64,000 bases of DNA. It comes from Bombus terrestris. Lineage: Eukaryota; Arthropoda; Insecta; Hymenoptera; Apidae. Position numbers and translations under genes: made by a program. Below the pieces are notes generated by a model, which saw only the letters and a program-made list of their open reading frames with translations, had not been told where the DNA came from and ran no database searches. The stretch spans positions 4,278,001 to 4,342,000 of the forward strand of contig NW_025963552.1 in the NCBI RefSeq assembly GCF_910591885.1, in the 5' to 3' direction. Below are positions 22,101-35,533 of this stretch, in pieces (the first letter of the stretch is position 1; each line of letters begins with the position of its first letter).

Positions 22101-24591
22101 AATTGTGATCAATGCTCGCTCGCTCCGCTCGCTCGTAAAAATTTAGTCCAACCTCACATACGATCCGACACGTTCGCAAATTCGAAATATGTCGCCACCA
22201 TATCGAATAATGAACGCAAGATGGATTGGTTTTAGGTTAGGCTATAGTTTTCGAGCGAGCGCAGCGAGCGAGAGACGCGTAAAGGTGTGTCACAATCCAA
22301 CGGTTTGGCACATACGGACATTGAAACATTCGCACTAGCCCGAGGAGCCGGAAGTCTTTATCCTATTGCCTACTGACAAATGTTTACAGTTTATCAATAG
22401 TTTTACATAGATAGTACTATTTCCACATAGTACAGTGCAATGTGATGTTCGAAATTGCTGACAAAATTAGGTAATAACACGAAATATATGCAAGGCAATA
22501 TAAGGTATATGTATACCTTGCAAATTGTGATCGTTGCTCGCTCGCTCCGCTCGCTCGTAAAAATTTAGTCCAACCTCACATACGATCCGACACGTTCGCA
22601 AATTCGAAATAAGTCGCCTTCATATCGAATGACTAACGCAAGAGGGATTGGTTTTAGGTTAGGCTATAGTTTTCGAGCGAGCGCAGCGAGCGAGAGACGC
22701 GTAAAGGTGTGTCACAATCCAACGGTTTGGCACATACGGACATTGAAACATTCGCACTATCCCGAGGAGCCGGAAGTCTTTATCCTATTGCCTACTGACA
22801 AATGTTTACAGTTTATGAATAGTACCACATAAATAGTACTATTTCCACATACTACAGTGCAATGTGATGTCCGAAGTGGCTGACAAAATTAGGTACTAAC
22901 ACGATATATATGCATATTGCAAGGTATATGTATACCTTGCAAATTGTGATCGTTGCTCGCTCGCTCCGCTCGCTCGTAATTATCTACTCCAACCTCACAA
23001 CCGATCCGACGCGTTCGCAAATTCGAAATATGTCGCCACCATATCGAATAATGAACGCAAGATGGATTGGTTTTAGGTTCGGCTACAGTTTTCGAGCGAG
23101 CGCAGCGAGCGAGAGACGCGTAAAGGTGTGTCACAATCCAACGGTTTGTCACATACGGACATTGAAACATTCGCACCAGCCCGAGGAGCCGGAGGTCTTT
23201 ATCCTATTGCCTACTGACAAATGTTTACAGTTTATGAATAGTATCACATAAATAGTACTATTTCCACATAGTACAGTGCAATGTGATGTCCGAAATGGCT
23301 GACAAAATTAGGTAATAATGCGAAATGTATGCAAGGCAATATAAGGTATATGTATACCTTGCAAATTGTGATCGTTCCTCGCTCGCTCCGCTCGCTCGTA
23401 ATTATCTACTCCAACCTCACAACCGATCCGACACGTTCGCAAATTCGAAATATGTCGCCACCATATCGAATAATGAACGCAAGATGGATTGGTTTTAGGT
23501 TAGGCTATAGTTTTCGAGCGAGCGCAGCGAGCGAGAGACGCGTAAAGGTGTGTCACCATCGAACGGTTTGGCACATACTGACATTGAAACATTCGCACCA
23601 GCCCGAGGAGCCGGAACTCTTTATCCAATGGCCTACTGACAAATGTTTACAGTTTATGAATAGTTTCACATAAATAGTACTATTTCCACATAGTACAGTG
23701 CAGTGTGATGTCCGAAATGGCTGACCAAATTAGGTAATAACACGAAATGTATGCAAGGCAATATAAGGTATATGTATACCTTGCAAATTGTGATCGTTGC
23801 TCGCTCGCTCCGCTCGCTCGTAAAAATTTAGTCCAATCTCACATGCGATCCGACACGTTCGCAAATTCGAAATAAGTCGCCTTCATATCGAATGACTGAC
23901 GCAAGAGGGATTCGTTTTAGGTTAGGCGATAGTTTTCGAGCGAGCGCAGCGAGCGAGAGTCGCGTAAAGGTGTGTCACAATCCAACGGTTTGGCACATAC
24001 GGACATTGAAACATTCGCACCAGCCCGAGGAGCCGGAAGTCTTTATCCTATTGCCTACTGACAAATGTTTACAGTTTATGAATAGTACCACATAAATAGT
24101 ACTATTTCCACATACTACAGTGCAATGTGATGTCCGAAGTGGCTGACAAAATTAGGTACTAACACGATATATATGCATATTGCAAGGTATATGTATACCT
24201 TGCAAATTGTGATCGTTGCTCGCTCGCTCCGCTCGCTCGTAATTATCTACTCCAACCTCACAACCGATCCGACACGTTCGCAAATTCGAAATATGTCGCC
24301 ACCATATCGAATAATGAACGCAAGATGGATTGGTTTTAGGTTCGGCTACAGTTTTCGAGCGAGCGCAGCGAGCGAGAGACGCGTAAAGGTGTGTCACAAT
24401 CCAACGGTTTGTCACATACGGACATTGAAACATTCGCACCAGCCCGAGGAGCCGGAGGTCTTTATCCTATTGCCTACTGACAAATGTTTACAGTTTATGA
24501 ATAGTATCACATAAATAGTACTATTTCCACATAGTACAGTGCAATGTGATGTCCGAAATGGCTGACAAAATTAGGTAATAATGCGAAATGT

Positions 24592-25013
24592 ATGCAAGGC
24601 AATATAAGGTATATGTATACCTTGCAAATTGTGATCGTTCCTCGCTCGCTCCGCTCGCTCGTAATTATCTACTCCAACCTCACAACCGATCCGACACGTT
24701 CGCAAATTCGAAATATGTCGCCACCATATCGAATAATGAACGCAAGATGGATTGGTTTTAGGTTAGGCTATAGTTTTCGAGCGAGCGCAGCGAGCGAGAG
24801 ACGCGTAAAGGTGTGTCACAATCCAACGGTTTGGCACATACGGACATTGAAACATTCGCACCAGCCCGAGGAGCCGGAAGTCTTTATCCTATTGCCTACT
24901 GACAAATGTTTACAGTTTATGAATAGTTTCACATAAATAGTACTATTTCCACATAGTACAGTGCAATGTGATGTTCGAAATTGCTGACAAAATTAGGTAA
25001 TAACACGAAATAT
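24592..25013 (+). repeat. Single T monomer joining the two 8-kb copies
   Basis: This T unit is the nineteenth monomer of the 8,000-bp period. Its counterpart 8,000 bp upstream (16592-17013) is a B unit, so the duplicated tract ends in or before it on the left. The second half of the unit again matches 16741-17013 closely, so the edge cannot be placed more exactly than inside this monomer. Confidence 0.8.
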
Positions 25014-28000
25014 ATGCAAGGCAATATAAGGTATATGTATACCTTGCAAATTGTGATCGTTGCTCGCTCGCTCCGCTCGCTCGTAAAAATTTAGTCCAAC
25101 CTCACATACGATCCGACACGTTCGCAAATTCGAAATAAGTCGCCTTCATATCGAATGACTAACGCAAGAGGGATTGGTTTTAGGTTAGGCTATAGTTTTC
25201 GAGCGAGCGCAGCGAGCGAGAGACGCGTAAAGGTGTGTCACAATCCAACGGTTTGGCACATACGGACATTGAAACATTCGCACTAGCCCGAGGAGCCGGA
25301 AGTCTTTATCCTATTGCCTACTGACAAATGTTTACAGTTTATGAATAGTACCACATAAATAGTACTATTTCCACATACTACAGTGCAATGTGATGTCCGA
25401 AGTGGCTGACAAAATTAGGTACTAACACGATATATATGCATATTGCAAGGTATATGTATACCTTGCAAATTGTGATCGTTGCTCGCTCGCTCCGCTCGCT
25501 CGTAATTATCTACTCCAACCTCACAACCGATCCGACACGTTCGCAAATTCGAAATATGTCGCCACCATATCGAATAATGAACGCAAGATGGATTGGTTTT
25601 AGGTTCGGCTACAGTTTTCGAGCGAGCGCAGCGAGCGAGAGACGCGTAAAGGTGTGTCACAATCCAACGGTTTGTCACATACGGACATTGAAACATTCGC
25701 ACCAGCCCGAGGAGCCGGAGGTCTTTATCCTATTGCCTACTGACAAATGTTTACAGTTTATGAATAGTATCACATAAATAGTACTATTTCCACATAGTAC
25801 AGTGCAATGTGATGTCCGAAATGGCTGACAAAATTAGGTAATAATGCGAAATGTATGCAAGGCAATATAAGGTATATGTATACCTTGCAAATTGTGATCG
25901 TTCCTCGCTCGCTCCGCTCGCTCGTAATTATCTACTCCAACCTCACAACCGATCCGACACGTTCGCAAATTCGAAATATGTCGCCACCATATCGAATAAT
26001 GAACGCAAGATGGATTGGTTTTAGGTTAGGCTATAGTTTTCGAGCGAGCGCAGCGAGCGAGAGACGCGTAAAGGTGTGTCACCATCGAACGGTTTGGCAC
26101 ATACTGACATTGAAACATTCGCACCAGCCCGAGGAGCCGGAACTCTTTATCCAATGGCCTACTGACAAATGTTTACAGTTTATGAATAGTTTCACATAAA
26201 TAGTACTATTTCCACATAGTACAGTGCAGTGTGATGTCCGAAATGGCTGACCAAATTAGGTAATAACACGAAATGTATGCAAGGCAATATAAGGTATATG
26301 TATACCTTGCAAATTGTGATCGTTGCTCGCTCGCTCCGCTCGCTCGTAAAAATTTAGTCCAATCTCACATGCGATCCGACACGTTCGCAAATTCGAAATA
26401 AGTCGCCTTCATATCGAATGACTGACGCAAGAGGGATTCGTTTTAGGTTAGGCTATAGTTTTCGAGCGAGCGCAGCGAGCGAGAGTCGCGTAAAGGTGTG
26501 TCACAATCCAACGGTTTGGCACATACGGACATTGAAACATTCGCACCAGCCCGAGGAGCCGGCAGTCTTTATCCTATTGCCTGCTGACAAATGTTCACAG
26601 TTTATGAATAGTATCACATAAATAGTAATATTTCCACATACTACACTGCAATGTGATGTCCGAAGTGGCTGACAAAATTAGGTAATAACACGAAATATAT
26701 GCAAGGCAACATTAGGTATATGTATAGCTTGGAAATTGTGATCGTTGCTCACTCGCTCCGCTCGCTCGTAAAAATTTAGTCCAACCTCACATACGATCCG
26801 ACACGTTCGCAAATTCGAAATAAGTTGCCTTCATATCGAATGACTAACGCAAGTGGGATTGGTTTTAGGTTAGGCTATAGTTTTCGAGCGAGCGCAGCGA
26901 GCGAGAGACGTGTAAAGGTGTGTCACAATCCAACGGTTTGGCACATACGGACATTGAAACATTCGCACCAGCCCGAGGAGCCGGAAGTCTTTATCCTATT
27001 GCCTACTGACAAATGTTTACAGTTTATGAATAGTACCACATAAATAGTACTATTTCCACATACTACAGTGCAATGTGATGTCCGAAGTGGCTGACAAAAT
27101 TAGGTACTAACACGATATATATGCATATTGCAAGGTATATGTATACCTTGCAAATTGTGATCGTTGCTCGCTCGCTCCGCTCGCTCGTAATTATCTACTC
27201 CAACCTCACAACCGATCCGACACGTTCGCAAATTCGAAATATGTCGCCACCATATCGAATAATGAACGCAAGATGGATTGGTTTTAGGTTCGGCTACAGT
27301 TTTCGAGCGAGCGCAGCGAGCGAGAGACGCGTAAAGGTGTGTCACAATCCAACGGTTTGTCACATACGGACATTGAAACATTCGCACCAGCCCGAGGAGC
27401 CGGAGGTCTTTATCCTATTGCCTACTGACAAATGTTTACAGTTTATGAATAGTATCACATAAATAGTACTATTTCCACATAGTACAGTGCAATGTGATGT
27501 CCGAAATGGCTGACAAAATTAGGTAATAATGCGAAATGTATGCAAGGCAATATAAGGTATATGTATACCTTGCAAATTGTGATCGTTCCTCGCTCGCTCC
27601 GCTCGCTCGTAATTATCTACTCCAACCTCACAACCGATCCGACACGTTCGCAAATTCGAAATATGTCGCCACCATATCGAATAATGAACGCAAGATGGAT
27701 TGGTTTTAGGTTAGGCTATAGTTTTCGAGCGAGCGCAGCGAGCGAGAGACGCGTAAAGGTGTGTCACAATCCAACGGTTTGGCACATACGGACATTGAAA
27801 CATTCGCACTAGCCCGAGGAGCCGGAAGTCTTTATCCTATTGCCTACTGACAAATGTTTACAGTTTATCAATAGTTTCACATAAATAGTACTATTTCCAC
27901 ATAGTACAGTGCAATGTGATGTTCGAAATTGCTGACAAAATTAGGTAATAACACGAAATATATGCAAGGCAATATAAGGTATATGTATACCTTGCAAATT

Positions 28001-31000
28001 GTGATCGTTGCTCGCTCGCTCCGCTCGCTCGTAAAAATTTAGTCCAACCTCACATACGATCCGACACGTTCGCAAATTCGAAATAAGTCGCCTTCATATC
28101 GAATGACTAACGCAAGAGGGATTGGTTTTAGGTTAGGCTATATTTTTCGAGCGAGCGCAGCGAGCGAGAGACGCGTAAAGGTGTGTCACAATCCAACGGT
28201 TTGTCACATACGGACATTGAAACATTCGCACCAGCCCGAGGAGCCGGAGGTCTTTATCCTATTGCCTACTGACAAATGTTTACAGTTTATGAATAGTATC
28301 ACATAAATAGTACTATTTCCACATAGTACAGTGCAATGTGATGTCCGAAATGGCTGACAAAATTAGGTAATAATGCGAAATGTATGCAAGGCAATATAAG
28401 GTATATGTATACCTTGCAAATTGTGATCGTTCCTCGCTCGCTCCGCTCGCTCGTAATTATCTACTCCAACCTCACAACCGATCCGACACGTTCGCAAATT
28501 CGAAATATGTCGCCACCATATCGAATAATGAACGCAAGATGGATTGGTTTTAGGTTAGGCTATAGTTTTCGAGCGAGCGCAGCGAGCGAGAGACGCGTAA
28601 AGGTGTGTCACCATCGAACGGTTTGGCACATACTGACATTGAAACATTCGCACCAGCCCGTGGAGCCGGAACTCTTTATCCAATGGCCTACTGACAAATG
28701 TTTAGAGTTTATGAATAGTTTCACATAAATAGTACTATTTCCACATAGTACAGTGCAATGTGATGTCCGAAATGGCTGACCAAATTAGGTAATAACACGA
28801 AATGTATGCAAGGCAATATAAGGTATATGTATACCTTGCAAATTGTGATCGTTGCTCACTCGCTCCGCTCGCTCGTAAAAATTTGTTCCTACCTCACATA
28901 CGATCCGACACGTTCGCAAATTCGAAATAAGTTGCCTTCATATCGAATGACTAACGCAAGAGGGATTGGTTTTAGGTTAGGCTATAGTTTTCGAGCGAGC
29001 GCAGCGAGCGAGAGACGCGTAAAGGTGTGTCATAATCCAACGGTTTGGCACATACTGACATTGAAACATTCACACCAGCCCGAGGAGCCGGAAGTCTTTA
29101 TCATATTGCCTACTGACAAATGTTTACAGTTTGTGAATAGTTTCACCTAAATAGAACTATCTCCACATACTACAGTGCAATGTGATGTCCGAAGTGGCTG
29201 ACAAAATTAGGTACTAACACGATATATATGCATATAGCAAGGTGTATGTATACCCTGCAAATTGTGATCGTTGCTCGCTCGCTCCGCTCGCTCGTAAAAA
29301 TTTAGTCCAACCTCACATACGATCCGACACGTTCGCAAATTCGAAATATGTCGCCACCATATCGAATAATGAACGCAAGAGGGATTGGTTTTAGGTTAGG
29401 CTATAGTTTTCGAGCGAGCGCAGCGAGCGAGAGACGCGTAAAGGTGTGTCACAATCCAACGGTTTGGCACATACGGACATTGAAACATTCGCACCAGCCC
29501 GAGGAGCCGGAACTCTTTATCCAATGGCCTACTGACAAATGTTTACAGTTTATGAATAGTTTCACATAAATAGTACTATTTCCACATAGTACAGTGCAAT
29601 GTGATGTCCGAAATGGCTGACCAAATTAGGTAATAACACGAAATGTATGCAAGGCAATATAAGGTATATGTATACCTTGCAAATTGTGATCGTTGCTCAC
29701 TCGCTCCGCTCGCTCGTAAAAATTTATTCCTACCTCACATACGATCCGACACGTTCGCAAATTCGAAATAAGTTGCCTTCATATCGAATGACTAACGCAA
29801 GAGGGATTGGTTTTAGGTTAGGCTATAGTTTTCGAGCGAGCGCAGCGAGCGAGAGACGCGTAAAGGTGTGTCATAATCCAACGGTTTGGCACATACTGAC
29901 ATTGAAACATTCACACCAGCCCGAGGAGCCGGAAGTCTTTATCATATTGCCTACTGACAAATGTTTACAGTTTGTGAATAGTTTCACCTAAATAGAACTA
30001 TCTCCACATACTACAGTGCAATATGATGTCCGAAGTGGCTGACAAAATTAGGTACTAACACGATATATATGCATATAGCAAGGTGTATGTATACCCTGCA
30101 AATTGTGATCAATGCTCGCTCGCTCCGCTCGCTCGTAAAAATTTAGTCCAACCTCACATACGATCCGACGCGTTCGCAAATTCGAAATATGTCGCCACCA
30201 TATCGAATAATGAACGCAAGATGGATTGGTTTTAGGTTAGGCTATAGTTTTCGAGCGAGCGCAGCGAGCGAGAGACGCGTAAAGGTGTGTCACAATCCAA
30301 CGGTTTGGCACATACGGACATTGAAACATTCGCACTAGCCCGAGGAGCCGGAAGTCTTTATCCTATTGCCTACTGACAAATGTTTACAGTTTATCAATAG
30401 TTTTACATAGATAGTACTATTTCCACATAGTACAGTGCAATGTGATGTTCGAAATTGCTGACAAAATTAGGTAATACCACGAAATATATGCAAGGCAATA
30501 TAAGGTATATGTATACCTTGCAAATTGTGATCGTTGCTCGCTCGCTCCGCTCGCTCGTAAAAATTTAGTCCAACCTCACATACGATCCGACACGTTCGCA
30601 AATTCGAAATAAGTCGCCTTCATATCGAATGACTAACGCAAGAGGGATTGGTTTTAGGTTAGGCTATAGTTTTCGAGCGAGCGCAGCGAGCGAGAGACGC
30701 GTAAAGGTGTGTCACAATCCAACGGTTTGGCACATACGGACATTGAAACATTCGCACTATCCCGAGGAGCCGGAAGTCTTTATCCTATTGCCTACTGACA
30801 AATGTTTACAGTTTATGAATAGTACCACATAAATAGTACTATTTCCACATACTACAGTGCAATGTGATGTCCGAAGTGGCTGACAAAATTAGGTACTAAC
30901 ACGATATATATGCATATTGCAAGGTATATGTATACCTTGCAAATTGTGATCGTTGCTCGCTCGCTCCGCTCGCTCGTAATTATCTACTCCAACCTCACAA

Positions 31001-32591
31001 CCGATCCGACGCGTTCGCAAATTCGAAATATGTCGCCACCATATCGAATAATGAACGCAAGATGGATTGGTTTTAGGTTCGGCTACAGTTTTCGAGCGAG
31101 CGCAGCGAGCGAGAGACGCGTAAAGGTGTGTCACAATCCAACGGTTTGTCACATACGGACATTGAAACATTCGCACCAGCTCGAGGAGCCGGAGGTCTTT
31201 ATCCTATTGCCTACTGACAAATGTTTACAGTTTATGAATAGTATCACATAAATAGTACTATTTCCACATAGTACAGTGCAATGTGATGTCCGAAATGGCT
31301 GACAAAATTAGGTAATAATGCGAAATGTATGCAAGGCAATATAAGGTATATGTATACCTTGCAAATTGTGATCGTTCCTCGCTCGCTCCGCTCGCTCGTA
31401 ATTATCTACTCCAACCTCACAACCGATCCGACACGTTCGCAAATTCGAAATATGTCGCCACCATATCGAATAATGAACGCAAGATGGATTGGTTTTAGGT
31501 TAGGCTATAGTTTTCGAGCGAGCGCAGCGAGCGAGAGACGCGTAAAGGTGTGTCACCATCGAACGGTTTGGCACATACTGACATTGAAACATTCGCACCA
31601 GCCCGAGGAGCCGGAACTCTTTATCCAATGGCCTACTGACAAATGTTTACAGTTTATGAATAGTTTCACATAAATAGTACTATTTCCACATAGTACAGTG
31701 CAGTGTGATGTCCGAAATGGCTGACCAAATTAGGTAATAACACGAAATGTATGCAAGGCAATATAAGGTATATGTATACCTTGCAAATTGTGATCGTTGC
31801 TCGCTCGCTCCGCTCGCTCGTAAAAATTTAGTCCAATCTCACATGCGATCCGACACGTTCGCAAATTCGAAATAAGTCGCCTTCATATCGAATGACTGAC
31901 GCAAGAGGGATTCGTTTTAGGTTAGGCGATAGTTTTCGAGCGAGCGCAGCGAGCGAGAGTCGCGTAAAGGTGTGTCACAATCCAACGGTTTGGCACATAC
32001 GGACATTGAAACATTCGCACCAGCCCGAGGAGCCGGAAGTCTTTATCCTATTGCCTACTGACAAATGTTTACAGTTTATGAATAGTACCACATAAATAGT
32101 ACTATTTCCACATACTACAGTGCAATGTGATGTCCGAAGTGGCTGACAAAATTAGGTACTAACACGATATATATGCATATTGCAAGGTATATGTATACCT
32201 TGCAAATTGTGATCGTTGCTCGCTCGCTCCGCTCGCTCGTAATTATCTACTCCAACCTCACAACCGATCCGACACGTTCGCAAATTCGAAATATGTCGCC
32301 ACCATATCGAATAATGAACGCAAGATGGATTGGTTTTAGGTTCGGCTACAGTTTTCGAGCGAGCGCAGCGAGCGAGAGACGCGTAAAGGTGTGTCACAAT
32401 CCAACGGTTTGTCACATACGGACATTGAAACATTCGCACCAGCCCGAGGAGCCGGAGGTCTTTATCCTATTGCCTACTGACAAATGTTTACAGTTTGTGA
32501 ATAGTTTCACCTAAATAGAACTATCTCCACATACTACAGTGCAATGTGATGTCCGAAGTGGCTGACAAAATTAGGTACTAACACGATATAT
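25014..32591 (+). repeat. Right copy of the 8,000-bp segmental duplication
   Basis: Order: C 25014, F 25436, T 25855, G 26277, H 26699, F 27121, T 27540, C 27962, T 28384, L 28806, B 29228, L 29647, B 30069, C 30488, F 30910, T 31329, G 31751, F 32173. Single-base differences from the left copy include 26183 T for C, 26854 T for A, 28661 T for A, 29381 G for T, 30023 A for G, 30170 G for A and 31181 T for C. The 27540-27962 interval shows a cluster of differences (CACC to CACT, TTTATG to TTTATC, AATGG to AATTG), suggesting a local conversion tract. The match ends at about 32495, where the tail switches to the L-type TTTGTGAATAG form. Confidence 0.95.
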
Positions 32592-35533
32592 ATGCATATA
32601 GCAAGGTGTATGTATACCCTGCAAATTGTGATCAATGCTCGCTCGCTCCGCTCGCTCGTAAAAATTTATTCCTACCTCACATACGATCCGACACGTTCGC
32701 AAATTCGAAATAAGTTGCCTTCATATCGAATGACTAACGCAAGAGGGATTGGTTTTAGGTTAGGCTATAGTTTTCGAGCGAGCGCAGCGAGCGAGAGACG
32801 CGTAAAGGTGTGTCATAATCCAACGGTTTGGCACATACTGACATTGAAACATTCACACCAGCCCGAGGAGCCGGAAGTCTTTATCATATTGCCTACTGAC
32901 AAATGTTTACAGTTTGTGAATAGTTTCACCTAAATAGAACTATCTCCACATACTACAGTGCAATGTGATGTCCGAAGTGGCTGACAAAATTAGGTACTAA
33001 CACGATATATATGCATATAGCAAGGTGTATGTATACCCTGCAAATTGTGATCAATGCTCGCTCGCTCCGCTCGCTCGTAAAAATTTAGTCCAACCTCACA
33101 TACGATCCGACACGTTCGCAAATTCGAAATATGTCGCCACCATATCGAATAATGAACGCAAGATGGATTGGTTTTAGGTTAGGCTATAGTTTTCGAGCGA
33201 GCGCAGCGAGCGAGAGACGCGTAAAGGTGTGTCACAATCCAACGGTTTGGCACATACGGACATTGAAACATTCGCACTAGCCCGAGGAGCCGGAAGTCTT
33301 TATCCTATTGCCTACTGACAAATGTTTACAGTTTATCAATAGTTTTACATAGATAGTACTATTTCCACATAGTACAGTGCAATGTGATGTTCGAAATTGC
33401 TGACAAAATTAGGTAATAACACGAAATGTATGCAAGGCAATATAAGGTATATGTATACCTTGCAAATTGTGATCGTTGCTCGCTCGCTCCGCTCGCTCGT
33501 AAAAATTTAGTCCAACCTCACATACGATCCGACACGTTCGCAAATTCGAAATAAGTCGCCTTCATATCGAATGACTAACGCAAGAGGGATTGGTTTTAGG
33601 TTAGGCTATAGTTTTCGAGCGAGCGCAGCGAGCGAGAGACGCGTAAAGGTGTGTCACAATCCAACGGTTTGGCACATACGGACATTGAAACATTCGCACT
33701 ATCCCGAGGAGCCGGAAGTCTTTATCCTATTGCCTACTGACAAATGTTTACAGTTTATGAATAGTACCACATAAATAGTACTATTTCCACATACTACAGT
33801 GCAATGTGATGTCCGAAGTGGCTGACAAAATTAGGTACTAACACGATATATATGCATATTGCAAGGTATATGTATACCTTGCAAATTGTGATCGTTGCTC
33901 GCTCGCTCCGCTCGCTCGTAATTATCTACTCCAACCTCACAACCGATCCGACGCGTTCGCAAATTCGAAATATGTCGCCACCATATCGAATAATGAACGC
34001 AAGATGGATTGGTTTTAGGTTCGGCTACAGTTTTCGAGCGAGCGCAGCGAGCGAGAGACGCGTAAAGGTGTGTCACAATCCAACGGTTTGTCACATACGG
34101 ACATTGAAACATTCGCACCAGCTCGAGGAGCCGGAGGTCTTTATCCTATTGCCTACTGACAAATGTTTACAGTTTATGAATAGTATCACATAAATAGTAC
34201 TATTTCCACATAGTACAGTGCAATGTGATGTCCGAAATGGCTGACAAAATTAGGTAATAATGCGAAATGTATGCAAGGCAATATAAGGTATATGTATACC
34301 TTGCAAATTGTGATCGTTCCTCGCTCGCTCCGCTCGCTCGTAATTATCTACTCCAACCTCACAACCGATCCGACACGTTCGCAAATTCGAAATATGTCGC
34401 CACCATATCGAATAATGAACGCAAGATGGATTGGTTTTAGGTTAGGCTATAGTTTTCGAGCGAGCGCAGCGAGCGAGAGACGCGTAAAGGTGTGTCACCA
34501 TCGAACGGTTTGGCACATACTGACATTGAAACATTCGCACCAGCCCGAGGAGCCGGAACTCTTTATCCAATGGCCTACTGACAAATGTTTACAGTTTATG
34601 AATAGTTTCACATAAATAGTACTATTTCCACATAGTACAGTGCAGTGTGATGTCCGAAATGGCTGACCAAATTAGGTAATAACACGAAATGTATGCAAGG
34701 CAATATAAGGTATATGTATACCTTGCAAATTGTGATCGTTGCTCGCTCGCTCCGCTCGCTCGTAAAAATTTAGTCCAATCTCACATGCGATCCGACACGT
34801 TCGCAAATTCGAAATAAGTCGCCTTCATATCGAATGACTGACGCAAGAGGGATTCGTTTTAGGTTAGGCGATAGTTTTCGAGCGAGCGCAGCGAGCGAGA
34901 GTCGCGTAAAGGTGTGTCACAATCCAACGGTTTGGCACATACGGACATTGAAACATTCGCACCAGCCCGAGGAGCCGGAAGTCTTTATCCTATTGCCTAC
35001 TGACAAATGTTTACAGTTTATGAATAGTACCACATAAATAGTACTATTTCCACATACTACAGTGCAATGTGATGTCCGAAGTGGCTGACAAAATTAGGTA
35101 CTAACACGATATATATGCATATTGCAAGGTATATGTATACCTTGCAAATTGTGATCGTTGCTCGCTCGCTCCGCTCGCTCGTAATTATCTACTCCAACCT
35201 CACAACCGATCCGACACGTTCGCAAATTCGAAATATGTCGCCACCATATCGAATAATGAACGCAAGATGGATTGGTTTTAGGTTCGGCTACAGTTTTCGA
35301 GCGAGCGCAGCGAGCGAGAGACGCGTAAAGGTGTGTCACAATCCAACGGTTTGTCACATACGGACATTGAAACATTCGCACCAGCCCGAGGAGCCGGAGG
35401 TCTTTATCCTATTGCCTACTGACAAATGTTTACAGTTTATGAATAGTATCACATAAATAGTACTATTTCCACATAGTACAGTGCAATGTGATGTCCGAAA
35501 TGGCTGACAAAATTAGGTAATAATGCGAAATGT
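29647..35533 (+). repeat. Tandem 2,942-bp duplication (7 monomers, two copies)
   Basis: First copy: L 29647, B 30069, C 30488, F 30910, T 31329, G 31751, F 32173. Second copy: chimera 32592, B 33011, C 33430, F 33852, T 34271, G 34693, F 35115. The offset is 2,942 bp. The T at 31181 (GCTCGAGG for GCCCGAGG) is also present at 34123 but absent at 23181, so this duplication followed the 8-kb event. The unit at 32592 is the junction monomer. Confidence 0.93.
32592..33010 (+). repeat. Chimeric monomer: B head joined to L body
   Basis: The head is that of the GATCAATG B sublineage, then AAAATTTATTCCTACC and everything after is L. The last B-specific base is 32641 and the first L-specific base 32669, so the switch falls in 32642-32668, which holds most of the left GC arm. 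This is the junction of the 2,942-bp tandem duplication. The preceding F tail (from about 32495) is already L-like. Confidence 0.9.

Larger units (their letters stand above)
17014..24591 (+). repeat. Left copy of an 8,000-bp segmental duplication (18 monomers)
   Basis: Order: C 17014, F 17436, T 17855, G 18277, H 18699, F 19121, T 19540, C 19962, T 20384, L 20806, B 21228, L 21647, B 22069, C 22488, F 22910, T 23329, G 23751, F 24173. Every monomer is matched by the same class exactly 8,000 bp downstream. Shared uncommon variants include AAATTTGTTCC at 20884, ACTATCCCGAGG near 22757, GATCCGACGCG near 23011 and GGCGATAG near 23927. The sequence to the left (16595) does not match its counterpart at 24592 in the head. 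Confidence 0.95.
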
